From contig MNCI01030039.1 of NCBI GenBank assembly GCA_015680685.1, forward strand, positions 264,021-293,401: a stretch of 29,381 nucleotides of DNA. The letters run 5' to 3'. The position numbers were made by a program, and so were the translations under genes. Source of the DNA: Gnetum montanum. Taxonomy: Eukaryota > Streptophyta > Gnetopsida > Gnetales > Gnetaceae. A model generated the notes under the pieces. That model worked only from the letters and a program-made list of their open reading frames with translations. It ran no database searches and had not been told where the DNA came from. Below, piece after piece: positions 10,164 through 19,159 of this stretch (positions are counted from its first letter, which is position 1; each line of letters begins with the position of its first letter).

Positions 10164-10174
10164 ATGTCTCATCA

Positions 10175-10179
10175 GTGCC
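10175..10179. repeat. Target-site duplication GTGCC, right of element 1
   Basis: This is identical to 2911-2915. Only 68 bp of ordinary DNA then separate it from the duplication of element 2. Confidence 0.93.
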
Positions 10180-10247
10180 CAATCTAAAACCCTAGAAATC
10201 CAATATTGTAGTCGAAGAAGTTGTCTATTATTGTGTAAGATTGTAGT

Positions 10248-10252
10248 ACTAT
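10248..10252. repeat. Target-site duplication ACTAT, left of element 2
   Basis: ACTAT precedes the TGATGAGT terminus and recurs at 17548-17552 after the far LTR end. Confidence 0.9.
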
Positions 10253-11053
10253 TGATGAGTCATGAATTTGTTGGCTGTGATATCACAGCCATGATATCGC
10301 AGCTGCGATATCACGACCTACCTTAATTTCTATAAATAAGAGGTGGCTTTCCTTGTTCTAGGCATTAGTTCTTAGTTTTGGAATTTCTTTTAAGTATTTA
10401 GTTTTAAGTAGTTCTTCTCTCAACCCTTCTCTCCCAGTGCATGCTCACAGTGTGGTGATTGTAATTGTACGACATCCTTATTTGAGTGTGATGTACTTGG
10501 ACATGCACATTAACAAAAATAAAGATCAAGATTACTTCATCATTGCAGCATTCACTTAGTTTAATTATTTATTTAATTGTTATTTAATGCTTTCTTAGTT
10601 AATATCTCTTCACCCTAAACTCCTTTTAAATGTGGAATGAGTACGACTTGATTACGAGCATTTAAGTGTGACTACTTGATAACCCAGTAGCGTACGTAGG
10701 ATCTATGCTTGGTAATCCCAGTGGTAGTCATGCACGAGGTCCAAGATGTGTACGAATGCTCATTGCACTTAGGCTAGTTTAGATTCTCTCTCACCCTCTC
10801 TCTATTAGCTTAATTAATATCATTTTCCATTACATCTAGGAGTAGAATTAGTATAGGAACATATCATACACCTCATTTTGGACTAAACCATATGTGACAA
10901 AGTTAATACTAGTCTAGATGGGAAGACAACAAACTGCGACCTAAGGATAACTGTCTAGATACCACAACCTGTCCGTCTATGGAGTTTGACCAGATCATGC
11001 GTGAAACGCTCATATTCATATGGTTGAGTGTAGGGGTACCTCGCCACTCATCA
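10253..11053 (+). repeat. 5' LTR of element 2
   Basis: The LTR is 801 bp, from TGATGAGT to CCACTCATCA. It has three GATATC boxes at about 10276-10310 and a TATA box at 10331-10338. It contains a GAGTACGACTTGATTACGAG segment also found inverted in the solo LTR at 16286-17211. Confidence 0.94.
10331..10338 (+). promoter_or_regulatory. LTR TATA box (TATAAATA)
   Basis: TTTCTATAAATAAGAGGTGGC lies some 20 bp after the GATATC boxes and matches the element 1 LTRs. The 3' LTR copy is at 15894-15901. Confidence 0.78.
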
Positions 11054-11054
11054 T

Positions 11055-11072
11055 TGGCGCCGTTGCTAGAGG
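11055..11072 (+). other. Primer-binding site of element 2, tRNA-Asp
   Basis: TGGCGCCGTTGC matches the complement of the plant tRNA-Asp 3' end for 12 bases. The match then weakens (TAGAGG instead of CGGGGA). It sits one base after the LTR end, as usual for plant Ty3/gypsy elements. Confidence 0.9.
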
Positions 11073-11196
11073 CGGTGCCAATTATCTAGACTAGTTATAT
11101 GATACAAGGTCGCTGTACAGGAATTAACAATATATCTTTTAGAAATAAATAATTATATAAAATTAAACATATAAATTCACACACAATTTCACAACC

Positions 11197-13183
11197 ATGG
11201 CACCCCTCCAAGACTATAACAATGCCACATCTAGTGGGGAAATTTATTGGATAACCAGCAAATTATATGACAATGAAGATTGGAGTATGCAACCTTAGGT
11301 GGGATTTCTTATAAACATAAATGAAGGCAACATCATCTGACTGCATGGAAGCATAACTTACCCGATGATGATGAATCCTTACTGGCCACAACAAGCCTAA
11401 CTCAAATACAAGAGGCTATTCAAATCCCCCATAGGCATCGTAAAGAGAGCCGTCTACCCAGGCTCGATTTAAATAACTTCCCTAATTTTTTAGTAGGCTA
11501 TGACTTAGATCCGCATCAATATTTACAAGCCTTCTACGATGCCTGTGCATGGAACAACATTGATAATAGTTGGAAAAAACTCAAGCTCTTCCCTATGACA
11601 TTCGTTGGCCAAGAAAAGTATGGTATAGATCGTTAAAACCAAATTCAATATGACGTTGGCCAACAATGATAGAACTCTTTAATGAAAGATATCAAACCTA
11701 TGCAAGAGTCTCGACCTTGAGGAAACAAATCCAAGAGTTGAAACAAGCACAACATGAACCCTTGGACATGGCCTTAGAAAGATATTTTGCACTATTAAAC
11801 AAATGTCCAGGCCATGAGTTCTCCGAAGAAAGGCTAATGTACCATATCATTGATGGGCTTCATGATGCAACAAGAGAAACCCTAGGGATGTATGCCCAAG
11901 GTCAACTATACAAACTACAAATCCATCGAGTCCAAGAGCTTATGAAGCAGGTAGCAAAAGAAGAAGGAGAAATGGCTAGATGGGAGAATGTTGAAAAACA
12001 TCAATGGGACCAAAATTTCAACTTAACAAAGGTCGATGATCATAAAAAGGAGAAATCAACCTATCTCAAGGAGGAAGAACCATCTTTGCCAATATAACAA
12101 TCATTAGAAGAAATCGAGGCAAAGATTAATAAGATGTTGGAATGGACACATAAAAAGTGTGGAGAATTTATTGATATTATTGGAGATAGAGTTTTGACAA
12201 CCCAAGAAGTAGGACAAAATATCATTTGACATTCGGAAAGAAGGGATGAGAAGAATAAGAGCTCAACTGCCGATTATACGTATGAATGCAACATGTGCCT
12301 GTACGATCACCCCAAGGGCCAATGCCCAATCTTGTTACATTTATATGAGCATTGGGGAAGCATGTTACACCCAGAGTTTATATAGAGGTACTGTGTTCGA
12401 TCACAGTGGAAACAATCTCAGTCATGGGGGAAGCCACCCCTAAACTAGAGGCACCCTTTGTATCATCTGAATACAAATGCTTATCTAGTTCAACATCCTA
12501 TTTTCCCGACTGGGTCAACATACTCTATTTCACTGCATTATTATTATTCTTCCCAATACTATCAGCCGATGTCCTCAACACAACCACCACCTTGTCGATC
12601 TTACCCTTCTTCTAAATTTCAACATTCGCATTCTTTCCCTCCTTCTACATCACCACCAATTGTTCTTGAAGTGTTCGCACCACAACAACAACCCACGAAC
12701 ATCACTTGTGCTAATATTACTAACAGCAATGAGAGACCTTAGCAACAACGAAGGCATCCCTTTTTTAGAAATGACCATAGGAAGGAACAATATAATCCCA
12801 AGGCCACTGCATCCTCCAACTAGTCAGAAGTCCAACACTATCGCACACCCCTCTCTTTGAACCCAACGTCTCATGTTACTTCATCAGGGCCACCAATTAA
12901 CACTCCAACAACCATATGGCCCAATGAACATAGCCATGGAAGGTAACATCTTGATCCTTGCATACCATCTTATGGTCCCAATCCTCATAGTGGGTCAACT
13001 TGTTATCTGGAAGCTACATCTTATAAATCACCCCACTATGCTTACCATAATCAAGTGTGTGAACCCCAAAGGGATAAGTATGACTAAGTTCCAATATTTC
13101 CAACATGTAAGGATCCTCATCTTTCATTTGTTAATCCTCACCATGCTCAATCGTTTAGTTATGGGGGATATCTCCCATTTTAA
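11197..13183 (+). pseudogene. Gag remnant of element 2
   Basis: An ATG at 11197 opens a decayed gag. The capsid-like core includes FLVGYDLDPHQYLQAFYDAC (about 11490) and, in the main frame from 11666, IELFNERYQTYARVSTLRKQ and YHIIDGLHDATRETLGMY, ending in a basic/acidic helix. A zinc knuckle CX2CX3HX4C (CNMCLYDHPKGQC) lies at 12287-12325. A Tyr/Ser/Pro-rich tail ends SYGGYLPF before TAA at 13181. From 11666 to 13183 one frame holds throughout and is broken only by stop codons (for example near 12095, 12381 and 12446), so decay is mainly by point mutation; indels affect the part before 11666. Small open frames in other phases here are shadows. Confidence 0.85.
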
Positions 13184-14847
13184 TAACAAGTAGGATTAAT
13201 AAATATTTTTCATTTTTTTTAATTTTACAACTTTTTATTTTCCAGTTTTTCATTTTTCAATTTCNNNNNNNNNNNNNNNNNNNNNNNNNNNNNNNNNNNN
13301 NNNNNNNNNNNNNNNNNNNNNNNNNNNNNNNGTGACATCAAGGGGACTTGTGGATTCTCTTTGGTGACATTTGTGGGCATTATCATGCAACGTGGTTGTA
13401 CTAAGATCCTTGTAGATCTAACAAAAAATGGGAGTAAGAGTAATCAAAAGGTCACTCAAAAATACAATGTTATTCTAAGGGGGTCCCACTGGAAAAACAT
13501 GCACCCATGCTTGAAGGTTGACAGCTTCTCTGGATTTAGCAATCGAAAAAAAAACAAAAAACAAAGGAAGTGCCAAAAAACAAAAATCACTCCTCCCTTA
13601 AACAAAATTCCAAGTGATCATATGCCTTATTGTTCTGGTACTCTCATAGTGTCTCATCATGGGATGAAACAATGCGGTGTCACTGATCAAAGGAATGGAC
13701 TTGGTCCTGATCTTGGAACGATGGGTTAATAACACATTAATCAGGCGTTACATGCAGGATTCAATGTGCCTTAGGTTAGTTACCTCATGTTCCAATTTCT
13801 ACAATCCCTTCTATGTTCCATCTTATCTCACTATTCATGTAATTGTAGCTCGTGTCTTGTATAGCGTAGAATTTTTACCTCATTCTGGTGATATTTACAT
13901 GTGTGTGTTTTGTGGAACCAGTGTGGATTAAATTTAACCCTTTGAGTACCCACGGACACTTTTAAGTGTGGTTACGCAAGGGCATTAAAGGTTGGAACCT
14001 ACTTTGGGGAGGATCCACTTGCATAATTTTTGTAATTTGCACTCATGACCCATCTTCCACATACCATTTATTACCCTTAGCATATTACCAACAATTTTCT
14101 TTTCCTTATTACTATCCCTCTGATTAAATGTTCCTATGAACCATCACATAGCCTTTTTCTCTACCATTCGAGATCCTTATTGATAAATTCCACACCATCA
14201 TAATTTTTCATGCCTTCAGAACTAGTTGAATTACCCTAGAACCCTTTAGCAATCATCCAGATGTCCTTAGTTTACATCATTTAATTTCAAAAAAAAATAT
14301 TAACAATTTGATACATTCTCTAAGTGCCCTAACTTCTATGGAAATATATATATGTGACCCCCTATGCTAATCAACATCATTTGCAACTGTTCACACAGGG
14401 GAAGTTTTTCAAATTTCTCTCTATGACTCACGATTGCGTGTCCCTTGCTTTCATATCCATAACTCGCTCGCTGGCACTCTGATTTTCATTTCGTTTGAAC
14501 CTACTTGAACCTGGAGTGTTCAGCTTAGTCTTGGGGGAGGGGCACACACCGAATAGCGCATAATTTTTTTTGAAATTCATCATCACCCAAAGGACATATT
14601 TAAGGGTAATTAGTTGTAAAATTAAGAATAAGATGTGTCAAAAACAATTTCATCCCCTTAGTTATACCAGAAAAATAAAATTGGAAACTACCTAAGCAAA
14701 GAGGACTCAATATTATAATCTTTTGGGGACATGTTCTTCCAATAATTAACATCACATGGAAATAAAGTAAATTTATTAAGGCAAGCAGTAAGGTATAACC
14801 TAAATTTGGTAACAACCCTACTAACGATTGACCCCGTGTGATTGTAG
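13184..14847. other. Element 2 non-coding interior with sequence gap
   Basis: After the gag stop there is T-rich low-complexity DNA, then 67 undetermined bases at 13265-13331, then DNA with short open frames (13361-13729, 13677-13931) that resemble no retroviral domain. A purine run CTTGGGGGAGGGG at 14530-14542 looks like an internal polypurine tract. Confidence 0.6.
13265..13331. other. Assembly gap (67 N)
   Basis: A run of N follows a poly-T/A-rich stretch, so the gap was probably left by low-complexity DNA. Its true length is unknown. Confidence 0.97.
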
Positions 14848-15615
14848 ATGGCCCCGAAATGCGAACAACAGGAAGATCCTGCTCAAGGTGTGATCAAAAG
14901 ACCTAGGAGGGGTGAAGGACAAGTTCCTACTGAAGAACATGTAGAGCAAGAGGAACAATCATTTAGTATCCACCAAGAAGACCCTGCTACTGTAAAATCA
15001 AGGCAGGTAGAAGGAGGAGCTGCTGCAGCATCTGAACAAGGATGATATCTCACATTTTCCTAGGATTATGTTTAGACCATCCATGAAAGGTCCATATTCA
15101 CTGTAGTGATCATGGAATTAAACTTTGGACCTTTCGTAGAATTTTCTCTGGAGGCTGTTAGGGATCACTTAAAAGGGTCCCCATTATGGCCTACTTTCTC
15201 TGAAAGCGGTGCTTGGTACTTAGGGGAAACATACCAATTTTGGCACAATAAAGAAGAAGGCACCACGGTTAACAATTGTGGTGTGACTGTTGATTTATCT
15301 ATTCAAGCCGTTTTGGAAATATTAAACCTTCTGAATATTGGGCCAAAGGTTGCTTAGAACCAACTGGACACTTTCAGAATTGAGCAACTTAATCAACTAT
15401 TGATAGAGAATAAAAGGGTGGTAGAAGAAAAAGAGAAGGCTGACTGGGATGCCTCTATGGCACAAACGAAAACTTACATGCACTCCAAGGCACTCAAGGC
15501 CTTACAAGAGGAGAAACTCCATGCCATACTTCAACACCATCAAATCACAAAACCTAGAATGCAAGAAAAGGGAAAGACACCCATGGGGAAGCCACCGCCA
15601 CTAGGAACTACATGA
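14848..15615 (+). pseudogene. Unrecognised 3' ORF of element 2, broken by stops
   Basis: Three open stretches (14848-15042, 15106-15354, 15400-15615) lie in the same phase and are separated only by stops: TGA at 15043, TAG at 15061 and 15073, and TAG at 15355. The ancestral frame was therefore about 255 residues. The N-terminus is charged and basic-acidic (KRPRRGEG, then EEHVEQEEQ). The middle has ALWPTF-like and GVTVDLSIQAVLEILNL segments. The C-terminus is a likely coiled coil (RVVEEKEKADWDASMAQTK) ending in a Lys/Pro-rich tail. It lies between gag and the 3' polypurine tract, where some Ty3/gypsy elements keep an env-like or accessory ORF. The middle faintly recalls plant transposon-associated proteins of Athila-type elements; I would not assign it. 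Confidence 0.6.
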
Positions 15616-15790
15616 GTTCCATCCAATTTTGTAATCATTGGATTTTATTTTGTGTTGTGTGTCAATTTTTTTCTGACTCCATACTGTGGCATGAATCCAT
15701 TCTAGTCAGTCAATAATCCCATAGCTATTCACTGTGTAATCAATGGAGCTTGTTCTCACTTTAACTCAAGGATGATTTTTCATTTAGTTG

Positions 15791-15798
15791 TGGGGGTA
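15791..15798 (+). other. Polypurine tract of element 2
   Basis: TGGGGGTA, within CATTTAGTTGTGGGGGTA, directly precedes the 3' LTR start. It matches the element 1 tract read on the minus strand. Confidence 0.88.
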
Positions 15799-16280
15799 TG
15801 ATGCACCATGAATTTGCTGGCTATGATATCACAACCATGATATCGCAACGACAGTGATATCGCAACCGTGATATCATAGCCTACCTCAATTTCTATAAAT
15901 AAGAGATGACTTTCTTTGTTCTAGGCATTAGTTCTTAGTTTTGGAATTTCTTTTAAGTAGTTAGTTTTGAGTAGTTCTTCTCTCAAACCTTCTCTCCCAG
16001 TGCACGCCTGCAGTGTGGTGATTGTAATTATATGACATCCTTATTCAAGTGTGACGTACTTGGACACGCGCATGACCAAAAATAAAGATCGAGATTACTT
16101 CATCATTGTAGCATTCACTTAGTTTAATTATTTATTTAATTTTTATTTACTAATTTCTTAGTTAATATATCTTCATCCTAAACTCCTGTTAACCATGGAA
16201 TGAGTACAACTTGATTACGAGCATTTAAGTATGACTACTTGGTAACCCAGTAGCATACCTAGGATCTGCGCTTGGTAATC

Positions 16281-16285
16281 CTAGT
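16281..16285. repeat. Target-site duplication CTAGT, left of solo LTR
   Basis: CTAGT is repeated at 17212-17216. The uninterrupted 5' LTR has the single site (CCAGTGGTAG) at the corresponding place. Confidence 0.93.
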
Positions 16286-17211
16286 TGATGAGTGGCGAGG
16301 TACCCCTATAGTCAACCATATGAAACGAGTGTAGCACGTGCGATCTGGTTAAACTCCATAGAATAAATGCCTAAACTCCACAAGAAACACTTGGGGTTAA
16401 TTGATCGTTGTCTTCCCAAACTTACTTGTTGTTGTCACGGTGTATGGTTAAGTAAGTCTGAGGTATATGATTTTTTTGGTATTTTTCGGTTTATCTCCTA
16501 TGCTATGAGGGTGAAGGGTTGAGAAACTAACTAACTCTAACTATAGTACTAAGTCCTAGCGTCAGCATCTGTTCCCACTTACTGTACACACCCTGAACTG
16601 TGCAACTGTGGCTACCAAACGCTAATCGTTACTGGGATTACCACACGTAACGCACGTGCTTGAAGCGGTCGTACTGAGGTACTTAACTAACCTAAGTGTG
16701 ACAAGCAGCCTATTCCTTGGCTAGCCGTACACATCCATAGATGCTCGTAATCAAGTCGTACATGTCCCACGTTCTAGGAGGAAAGGGTGAGAGAATCTAC
16801 TCACGATGAGTAGCTGATTCCTTGGCTAGCCGTACATGTTCGTCAATGCTCGTAACCAAGTCGTACTCATGCCACGTTACTAGGAAAGAAGTAAATAACA
16901 TTAATTAAACCTATCCATGCATTGCAAGGTTTATCCACAAAGCTCATCTTTATTTCCGTACACAACTTGCGTTCAGGTACAAAGCTGCTCGAATAAAGAA
17001 CTGTTCACTTGGGGGACTCCTACTGCGGGCACATGGAAAATATTCTATCTATGGGGTGATCAATCCGCCAAAGATTCGCTACTTTATGCCTATTGCTACT
17101 AATGAGGGGAGTGCCGCCTCTTATTTATAGATTTGGTAGTGGACCGCGATATCGTGTACGCGATATCGCAGGGGATGCGATATTGCGGCCTGTGCAATTC
17201 GCATCTCATCA
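16286..17211 (-). mobile_element. Solo LTR of the element 1 family
   Basis: This 926-bp LTR with intact TGATGAG/CTCATCA ends and a CTAGT duplication sits inside the 3' LTR of element 2. It has no internal domain, the usual product of recombination between the two LTRs of one insertion. In transcription sense U3 holds GCGATATCGC boxes (17147-17190) and a TATA box at 17129-17122. Unlike the element 1 LTRs it carries a 105-bp-period duplication, so it belongs to another subfamily. Confidence 0.94.
16712..16885. repeat. Partial tandem duplication inside solo LTR, period 105 bp
   Basis: ATTCCTTGGCTAGCCGTAC and the following bases up to CACGTTCTAGGA (16712-16779) recur at 16817-16885. Each copy, inverted, matches the GAGTACGACTTGATTACGAG region of the element 2 LTR. 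Confidence 0.88.
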
Positions 17212-17216
17212 CTAGT
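17212..17216. repeat. Target-site duplication CTAGT, right of solo LTR
   Basis: This is identical to 16281-16285. The element 2 LTR resumes immediately after it with GGTAGTCGTGCACG. Confidence 0.93.
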
Positions 17217-17547
17217 GGTAGTCGTGCACGAGGTCCAAGTTGTGTACGGATGCTCATCATACTTAGGCTAGTTTAGATTCTCTTTCATCCTCTCTCTCTT
17301 AGCTTAATTAATATCATTTTCCATTACATCTAGGAGTAGCATTAGTATAGGAACACATCATACACCTCATCCTAGACTAAACCATACATGACAAAGTTAA
17401 CACTAGTTTAGATGGGAAGAAAGTGAACTGTGACCTAAGGATAACTATCTAGATATCACAACTAGTCCATCTGTAGAGTTTGACTGGATTGTGCGTGAAA
17501 TGCTCATATTTGTATGGTTAAGTGTAGGGGTACCTTGCCACTCATTA

Positions 17548-17552
17548 ACTAT
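17548..17552. repeat. Target-site duplication ACTAT, right of element 2
   Basis: ACTAT follows CTCATTA, the mutated LTR terminus, and equals 10248-10252. Confidence 0.9.
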
Positions 17553-19021
17553 AAAAAGAAAACTTGAGATTCTTGGTAGTTACAAAATTAAAACTAAAAC
17601 TTTATTACATTTGTGTATACCCTTTGGATCTATTGGGTATAGAAAAACATATATGCTATGCTTTTTAAAGATATCATTAATAATTATTAATGTTCCTAGC
17701 ATCATTTGAAATAAATCAACTAAATTTTCAATTGTAATATCCCACCTATATCTAATATGCCCAAGGTAACACATTGCAAGAAAATGTGACATTCATCTTT
17801 AATACATAGACCAAATATTTAGTTTTCATAATGAATTTTAATTCATGTGCATGTTTCAACTTCCTTATAATGTAGTGAATGATGATTGTAGTTATAAGTC
17901 ATAAAAAAGCAAGTTTTTCATCATGATAATAAAGGTTTGCCCCAATATTCTATTGATTTTGCATCAAAGAGCCTTAGCCATCAAAATTAACAAAGCTAGA
18001 CAATCAATTAAGCATAATAAATAAATATGTTCATATGACACAATAAGAAAATAAAATCCTCCCAAAATCTTTTATAGGTAAAAGAAAGATTTCAAAACAA
18101 CAAATGCCTTTAATGTTATTTCATAGCTTTTCCTTATCTAGTTTGATAAATGTGCATTCAACATTAGTTCATGAGCCTTAAAGAAAGGAAATTTAGTCAC
18201 CTTTCTATATGACCCATATCCATATTAAAATTTTATGGGATGCAATCAAGGTAAAATTTTACTTTTACCATCCTATGAAAATATGTTAATAATTCATGGT
18301 AAACATTTTGTGTGATAATTAAATCATATCATCGTTATTACTCTAGCTTTATCCTAGTAAAATAGCATCATCTTGATAATTGAATCATATATTTTAAAAA
18401 ATTTCATAAAGCATACAATGAACATCATTATTTTTCAAATCTGTCAATGATCTATAATGTATAAAGCTAGTTTTCTATTTTTAAGTTGAAAGCTAAACAA
18501 TTAATTTGTTTTTTATAGCATTAATTTTGTTTTATTTCATTGGCTCAAGGATGAGAAGCTTTCAAATTTTGTTGCTATTTTTTCTTTATTCTTGATTGAT
18601 GTATTCTTTTATCTTTAGAGATAGTTTTCTCATTCTCTTTATAAGAAGCCTTTTAGTAAGAAGTGAAAACTCATGAGGGTGCTTTTGAATTAGGGTAAGG
18701 CTTTATCCTTTTCTTACCCTAGAGGGGAGGGTTTTTATGACTAGTTACAAGGATGAAAACCTAAAAAGACATTTTCAAAACCGTTGTACTTTTTTGTTAG
18801 ACTCTGAATTTTTTTAATATTATTATTCATTTTTCTTGGGTTTGACACCCCTCATTTTTTAAGCAAAAGAAACCTCTACTCACATAGCAATATAGATGGT
18901 ATTCCATCATAGCACTGCACTATTGCTAAACTTGTAGGTGGAGGCAAGTATTGAAATATATTTTTTATTTATTGTTTGATTTTAAATAATTTAAAAAATT
19001 ATTCTTAGATTTAACAATAAA
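17553..19021. other. AT-rich DNA, no recognised gene
   Basis: No domain, LTR or RNA gene is recognisable. A minus-strand frame at 17580-17792 resembles nothing I know. A small hairpin (AGGGTAAG at 18692-18699 with CTTACCCT at 18713-18720) is followed by no other signal. Confidence 0.5.
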
Positions 19022-19085
19022 GTGTTAACTTAGTTGTAAGAGTAGTGGCTTAGTAACCTTAAGTAACAAATTTGATTCCACTTGG
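19022..19085 (+). repeat. tRNA-derived SINE-like segment
   Basis: A TAACTTAGTTGTAAGAG stretch (19026) resembles an A box of a tRNA-type RNA polymerase III promoter. ATTTGATTCC at 19070-19079 resembles a B box (GTTCGATTCC) with C to T decay. The spacing fits a tRNA. It is not a functional tRNA, and the 3' boundary is not visible. Confidence 0.42.
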
Positions 19086-19159
19086 CAACAGTAATTCCAT
19101 ATACCCAAGAAACCTCTAGTAATGTATGTCACTAACATGGTGGTAGAGTGGTAAAGTGG

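Larger units (their letters stand above)
2916..10174 (-). mobile_element. Element 1: non-autonomous LTR retrotransposon (gag and protease, no pol)
   Basis: This 7259-bp insertion is flanked by GTGCC duplications and has direct LTRs at 2916-3757 and 9302-10174. The primer site lies beside the upper LTR and the polypurine tract beside the lower one, so it runs on the minus strand. The order in transcription sense is 5' LTR, primer site, gag, DSG protease, then minisatellite and unrecognised DNA where reverse transcriptase, RNase H and integrase should be, then 3' LTR. tRNA-Asp priming, the CX2CX3HX4C knuckle and the protease type suggest the Ogre/Tat/Athila side of Ty3/gypsy; this lineage call is inference. 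A hand count over the first 414 aligned LTR positions gives about 37 differences (about 9%), mostly transitions, so the insertion is old. Confidence 0.93.
9302..10174 (-). repeat. 5' LTR of element 1
   Basis: This 873-bp LTR (termini TGATGAG/CTCATCA) matches 2916-3757. In transcription sense U3 begins at 10174 with a palindrome array, the TATA box lies at 10026-10019, and the U5 end abuts the primer site at 9301. Confidence 0.95.
10253..17547 (+). mobile_element. Element 2: non-autonomous LTR retrotransposon (gag plus 3' ORF)
   Basis: The element is flanked by ACTAT duplications, with LTRs at 10253-11053 and 15799-17547 (the latter split by a solo LTR). It runs on the plus strand: LTR, tRNA-Asp primer site, gag to a TAA at 13183, non-coding DNA with a 67-N gap, an unrecognised ORF, polypurine tract, LTR. 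No protease, reverse transcriptase or integrase is visible, though the gap is short and cannot hide them. Termini, primer site, polypurine tract, TATA context and the last 70 bp of U5 are shared with element 1, while the middle of the LTR differs, so the two are sister subfamilies. It fits the class of gag-only LTR elements that depend on a partner for pol. Confidence 0.92.
15799..17547 (+). repeat. 3' LTR of element 2, interrupted
   Basis: Two parts, 15799-16285 and 17217-17547, together make an 818-bp partner of the 801-bp 5' LTR. The break is the solo LTR plus its duplication. It has four GATATC boxes (about 15822-15890) and a TATA box at 15894-15901. The last bases are CTCATTA instead of CTCATCA, a C to T change. 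Confidence 0.93.

Noticed and set aside
10187-10195. AAACCCTAG, resembling a plant telomere-repeat box, between elements 1 and 2
   Set aside because: One short copy with no gene or tandem array beside it is expected by chance.
12246-13193. Four overlapping plus-strand frames (12246, 12352, 12660, 12873) as separate genes
   Set aside because: The zinc knuckle and Gag tail read in one other phase through to 13183; these four are shadows of it.
13361-13931. Open frames after the gap as a possible pol remnant
   Set aside because: No reverse transcriptase, RNase H or integrase motif appears in any phase, and the Lys/Asn-rich peptide fits low-complexity DNA.
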